Assembly (NCBI GenBank): GCA_963082875.1 | Contig: OY720100.1 | Span: 11,308,591 to 11,372,590, forward strand | Length of the DNA: 64,000 nucleotides | Direction of reading: 5' to 3' | Source: Corella eumyota | Lineage: Eukaryota; Chordata; Ascidiacea; Phlebobranchia; Corellidae | Shown: piece by piece, positions 59,953 to 64,000 of the stretch | Layout: the number at the start of each line of letters is the position of its first letter | How positions within the stretch are numbered: the first letter of the stretch is position 1 | The notes under the pieces: model-generated | Told to the model about the DNA's origin: nothing | The model's database searches: none | Seen by the model: only the letters and a program-made list of their open reading frames with translations | Translations under genes and position numbers: made by a program

Positions 59953-60786
59953 GAAGGACAGTTTTTTTTTATGTATTTTGTTTAAAATTATAATCACATA
60001 TTAAATTATATATTGCTCTTTTTTGTAAAAAATTATTTTGGGAAATTAAATATGTTTAGTTTTTTTTGACACACCGCTATTTTGTCCTGTAAAAAAATAA
60101 TTAAATATTTAAAAATGCATATTTAGTGTATTAAAATGACTAGAATTTAACACAAAATATAACGTTTTTTTAATTTGTGTAATGTTATTGATTAAACACA
60201 CGTATTTGAAAAATTCCTTTACTCAACATCCTTTTATTGATTGATTTAGTTTAACACGCACTGACAAACAAAATATTTCACCTGTAAAGCAAATACATTT
60301 AATGTTTGATTAAAGTTGACTTTATATATTTATCTTTGCCAATTTAAATGATTTATTTGCTTTATTTAAACCATTTGTAAACAAAACACGATAAGTAAAG
60401 AATATTGCAATAATGTATTTAATATTAAAATCGTATTAGCATTTACTTTTATTTATTCAGATTTATATAAATGTAAAACTTTAAATTTATAAGTTGTATA
60501 GTCCAAATTTATTAATATTTTATTGGTTTAACTTTGCCAATGTTTTGTTCTGTTTTTTATGCCTAAAAAATTTGTTTAGTTCAGATAATTGCATGGTTTA
60601 TTATATTTCCTTCTTATATGATTACTCAATCGATGTTAGACTTTAACAAAAAATCTAAATCACAATAAAAAAAATTGCTAAATTAAAGAATAAATTAAAG
60701 GAACAGCACATAAAGAACCAAAAAATAACAATCGTTAAAACAAAGCCTAAGACATTTGTTCATATGGTTATGTACTGAAAGTATAT
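59953..60786. other. Convergent region between P4 and M1'
   Basis: Copy B counterpart of 29421-30249, nearly identical. Nothing further recognised. Confidence 0.5.
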
Positions 60787-62035
60787 TTAGTTATACTTTA
60801 TATAAAAACAAACTTTAAATAAAATCCATAAAAGCACTAAAACTGCATAGCACCACATCTTTTTTGTATTTTCTTTTTGACTATTTTGCTCGTTAATATT
60901 AATCTTTTGTTGTTTTGTTACGATCTCACCAAATTCACTTCTAAACAATGTATGTGTAATGTGTATTAAAAACAATGTCAAACAATGCCTTTGCTAAAAC
61001 CATCAGGGCTTATGATTTTAATATATGAAATCAGTCACTAAATAACTTGCTGCATTTGGGTAAACTTACCTTTGATTAGACACAGCAGGTGAAGGGCGAT
61101 ATAAATATTTACTTTCTTGTTGGATCCTCTGTTGCATTTGACTTAAACGCATTAAGGATCGTTAAAAAGTTGAGTTAAGTTGTGGATTGTGTTACGTATC
61201 ATAATATACAATACCTTATATCGGTAGAAAGTTTTATCTTACAGGATTCGAGATACTCGAGGTATATATACAATTCAGAGGTTGAAATATGGTTTATTTC
61301 AACCTTTTTCGTCATATTATTCCACCAAGCTGCAAAAAAAATATAATTTACTCTCTTACAAACATAAAATAGTGAAAACTAATTTTTTTATTTAGGTTTT
61401 TTGCGCATCAATGAAGATAAATAAAAATTATACAGTAAGTATTACATTATAGCGATAAAAGAAATGAAAAAATCAATTTCATGATTTAAAATATGACATA
61501 AGTATTAATGTTTACACAAAGATTAAGAGTATGAAATGGCTTGGTCACCATATCTACATTACAAACCTGGAAAATTTTAATTTAAATGATTACAATAACA
61601 ATGTTTATATGTTATTGCACTTTCACCGCGAATGTAAACGTGGCAGCCATTGCTTTTTGAGTTTCGCTTATTGTCAAGTTCTCCAAATCTAGGTGTTGCA
61701 ACTCTTACATTTATGGTATCAAGAATTTCCATTAAACACAAAACTCGAAATATATAAAGTCTGCGGTTGTCAAAGCTGTAAAATTAGAGTAAACATTTTA
61801 ACATAAGAAAATGTTAACTTAGTATTTTAGCGTGAATAAATTTATTTTTTATTTTCAACCTTTCCCACTGGTCGTCAATCTCAGTAATGCGAATTCTTGG
61901 TATATCATTCACATTAGTTAATCTAAGAACAATTTTTAAAATAGTTTCATTTATACTAGTTTCATCTTGAAAACATTTTCTTATCGAGTTTTGCATAAAT
62001 GCAATTTTTCGGGGAGAATATGTATATTGCGTCAT
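60787..62035 (-). CDS. M1': duplicate of M1, open
   Basis: Exons 61860-62035, 61567-61775, 61215-61329, 61070-61141 and 60787-60940 have the same lengths as in M1 (176, 209, 115, 72, 154) and give 241 residues. DNRRLYIFRVLC, SNGCHVYIRG, AWWNN and the hydrophobic tail are unchanged. Small differences include KENT for KEST in the linker and an exon 5 acceptor changed in its first exon base. No damage is seen, so both copies of M1 could be functional if the duplication is real. Confidence 0.78.
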
Positions 62036-63083
62036 GCCTATAGACTTGCAGGTAACTCTAAAATCTACCTAGCTTTAAGCCTAAGTACAGGTAGTTTTAA
62101 ATAAAGTTTTTGTGTAAACAGTAATAAGAAAATGTTACTTAGGGGGGTTTCTTACCCAGGGTATGTTTACTTTAATATACAACGCAGCTCTGATTGTGCT
62201 ATATTGAAACTAATTCAAAAATAAAAGGACTTAGTATAGCCTATAATTTATTTTAAAGTTAACTTAACAATGTCACTTTTTTGTACATGTGTTTATTACA
62301 TGTGTTATATAGAATTTTGGAAAACTTTGCCGTTTACTTATAATTAAAATCGTCTATTAATATTAAACTTACAAGCACAAACAAGTTTTATCTAACTAAA
62401 TATATAAAATGTTTGACAGGCAATACTTAGAAAATAATGCAGCCAACTTCTAGTTTATTATTAACTTGCTTCATTTAAATTTGCAAGCCAAGCAGATTTA
62501 TTTGCTTTGTATTACCTTTTGTTTACAATACACAATAAAGAGAATTAACAAATATATATTTTAAATGTATAATAAGATAAATGCGGGGTAAGGAGTTCCA
62601 AACATTTCTAAAGTTTGAATTTCAAATCTCTACAATAAGTTTCAAACATTAAATTAATCAAATTACATATAACTTACAATTTAATAATTTTTGGAAATTA
62701 TTACGGATCAGAAGCAACTTAGTGCAGACAAATGAATAATAGGACGCGTTGTCTTAAAATGAAGAAATGTTAAAGGAATGAACGTAAAATTAAAGAACCA
62801 AAATTAAAAAAGCGAAAAATGAAAACAAATTGGAAAAAGGGGAACGGAAAAAAAATCGATTCTTTATTTTCCACTTTTTTAAATCCCACGCCTTAATAGG
62901 ATAAAAAAACTAGTTTTGTATTTACCATGCCAGAAATTTATACTCTATTACTATATTTCTTCAATAATACGAAGCTTAATTAAAAAAGTGAATAAAAAAA
63001 TAAATAAATAAATAATTGGGTAAACATTAACTAGAATAACTTTCAAATGCATTTTTAAATGGTTTTTTATTAAAAAAAAAAGT
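62036..63083. other. M1'-M2' intergenic region
   Basis: Counterpart of 31494-32544. No additional feature recognised. Confidence 0.45.
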
Positions 63084-63996
63084 TTAACGTTTTTTACCAA
63101 AAATAAGTTTAATCAAATTTAATTTCAAGCCATTAAAGTACATCCAAAAAAGAACTAAAATTATAAAAAAGCATATTAGTAAGGTCATGTTTTCATTTTG
63201 ATTATTTAGCTGGACATTTTTTGGTGGTATCACATCAGTAGCTTCATTAAGTTCTCTACTAAACAAGAAAATGTAAACAATGCTGTGTTATTATTTATAG
63301 TGACAAACCAAGAGCTTTGCTTTATAAAATCTATACCACTATTAAAAACTGCAGACACTGTTTTGAATTAAAACAAAAAATACAGACACTGTTTTAAATT
63401 TAAACAAAAAATACAGACACTGTTTTGACTTAAAACTTCTTAACTATTCGTTTTCAAAGAATACTTACTTAATATTTGATGAATCAAATGAAGACTGAAA
63501 GGAATGCTTTTTTTCACATATACTTTTTTGTGGTCTTGTTATGAAACAAACAATAAAAATTAGATAAAGTATCTTGGTTAAATTAAATATAGCAACACCA
63601 AAAGGTTCACATATTTAGCTTTTTAACCCAATAGTGGTTACCTTATATTAAAACGTGTTACATTGTTACAATATTCTATGTATTCAAGGTATATTTCTTT
63701 TTCTTGGACATTCATTTGTTCTACTCTTACAGTCTTTGATATAGTACCCCACCACGCTACAAAATAAATAGTATATAGTTAAAGGACATGCAAAATTCAG
63801 AACCAAACTTACAATTTACCTGGAGAATTTTGTTTTAAACGTGTACAATAGCAATGCTTGTACGTGATTGGTCCACGAACAAATACGTGACATCCATTGC
63901 TTTTCGAGTTCCGCTTATCGTTTTGTTCATTAGTTTTAAACGGTACGACCCATTAAACACAAAACTTTGAACACATATAGCCGACGGTTGTCCAAA
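63084..63996 (-). pseudogene. M2': damaged copy of M2, 5' exon beyond the window
   Basis: Visible exons: 63820-63996 (exon 2), 63642-63756 (exon 3, AWWGTISKTVRVEQ), about 63470-63523 (exon 4) and 63084-63258 (tail exon, FFIILVLFWMYF, GKKR). Exon 2 keeps the DNRRLYVF codons lost in M2 but has its own 26-base deletion shortly after, which shifts the frame. Exon 3, absent from M2, is present and open. So the two copies carry different lesions and the common ancestor was probably intact. Confidence 0.75.
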
Positions 63997-64000
63997 CTGT

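Larger units (their letters stand above)
46687..64000. repeat. Segmental duplication, copy B (runs off the window)
   Basis: Matches copy A from 11297 onward: TRNAU1AP exons 1-2, the 9-kb element, the SINE, one P gene, and the M1-M2 region. By eye the copies differ at a few per cent of sites plus many small and some larger indels (for example a ~480-bp extra tandem unit at about 53161-53720). Copy B lacks P1 3' through P3 5'. It could be a real duplication or a second haplotype. Confidence 0.85.

Overview
The window looks like nuclear DNA of a tunicate, most likely a Ciona-type ascidian. It is very AT-rich, has short GT-AG introns and tRNA-derived SINEs, and carries two clearly chordate-like housekeeping genes (CDIPT and TRNAU1AP). 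The species assignment is an inference from gene content and style. All exon models were built by eye from splice signals and reading-phase bookkeeping; in every model called complete or intact the exon lengths sum to whole codons.

Layout. 134-1487 is the 3' part of a CDIPT (phosphatidylinositol synthase) gene. After a gap holding a fossil LTR-retrotransposon fragment comes a complete second CDIPT copy (4293-6018). A four-exon leucine-rich-repeat gene follows (6468-8181). A complete nine-exon TRNAU1AP (SECp43) gene lies on the minus strand (8539-12074). At 12234-21275 is a 9-kb element with terminal inverted repeats, a perfect 9-bp target-site duplication, subterminal ~165-bp repeats and a 27-bp minisatellite. 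Next is a cluster of a gene family I cannot name: three plus-strand members (P1-P3, 22339-29420) converging on three minus-strand members (M1-M3, 36307 down to 30250). At 38345-45451 (minus) is a long gene with two matrin-type zinc fingers, followed by a SINE and a truncated hAT transposon end. From 46687 to the window end the block starting at 11297 is repeated: first two TRNAU1AP exons, the 9-kb element (47625-56958), one P gene (P4), M1' and M2'.

The most interesting content is the nine-member P/M family. All members share an N-terminal domain with a DNRRL(Y)xF core split over exons 1 and 2, a conserved 203- or 209-nt second exon with a GCHV/ITY/CxC cysteine block, a WWD/WWN motif at the start of exon 3, a variable stalk (Gln-rich coiled coil in P, short polar linkers in M) and a hydrophobic C-terminal tail that looks like a tail anchor. 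The core recalls uncharacterised eukaryotic proteins with an FTQxSI...DG...DNRRLWVF pattern that I suspect have a ParB/sulfiredoxin-like fold; this is inference only. P1, P2, P3, M1, M1' and M3 are open. P4 has a nonsense codon in exon 1. M2 and M2' were damaged independently in the two copies of the block.

The large duplication may be real or may be two divergent haplotypes placed in series by an assembler. Its left edge in the second copy is flush with the terminus of a hAT element.
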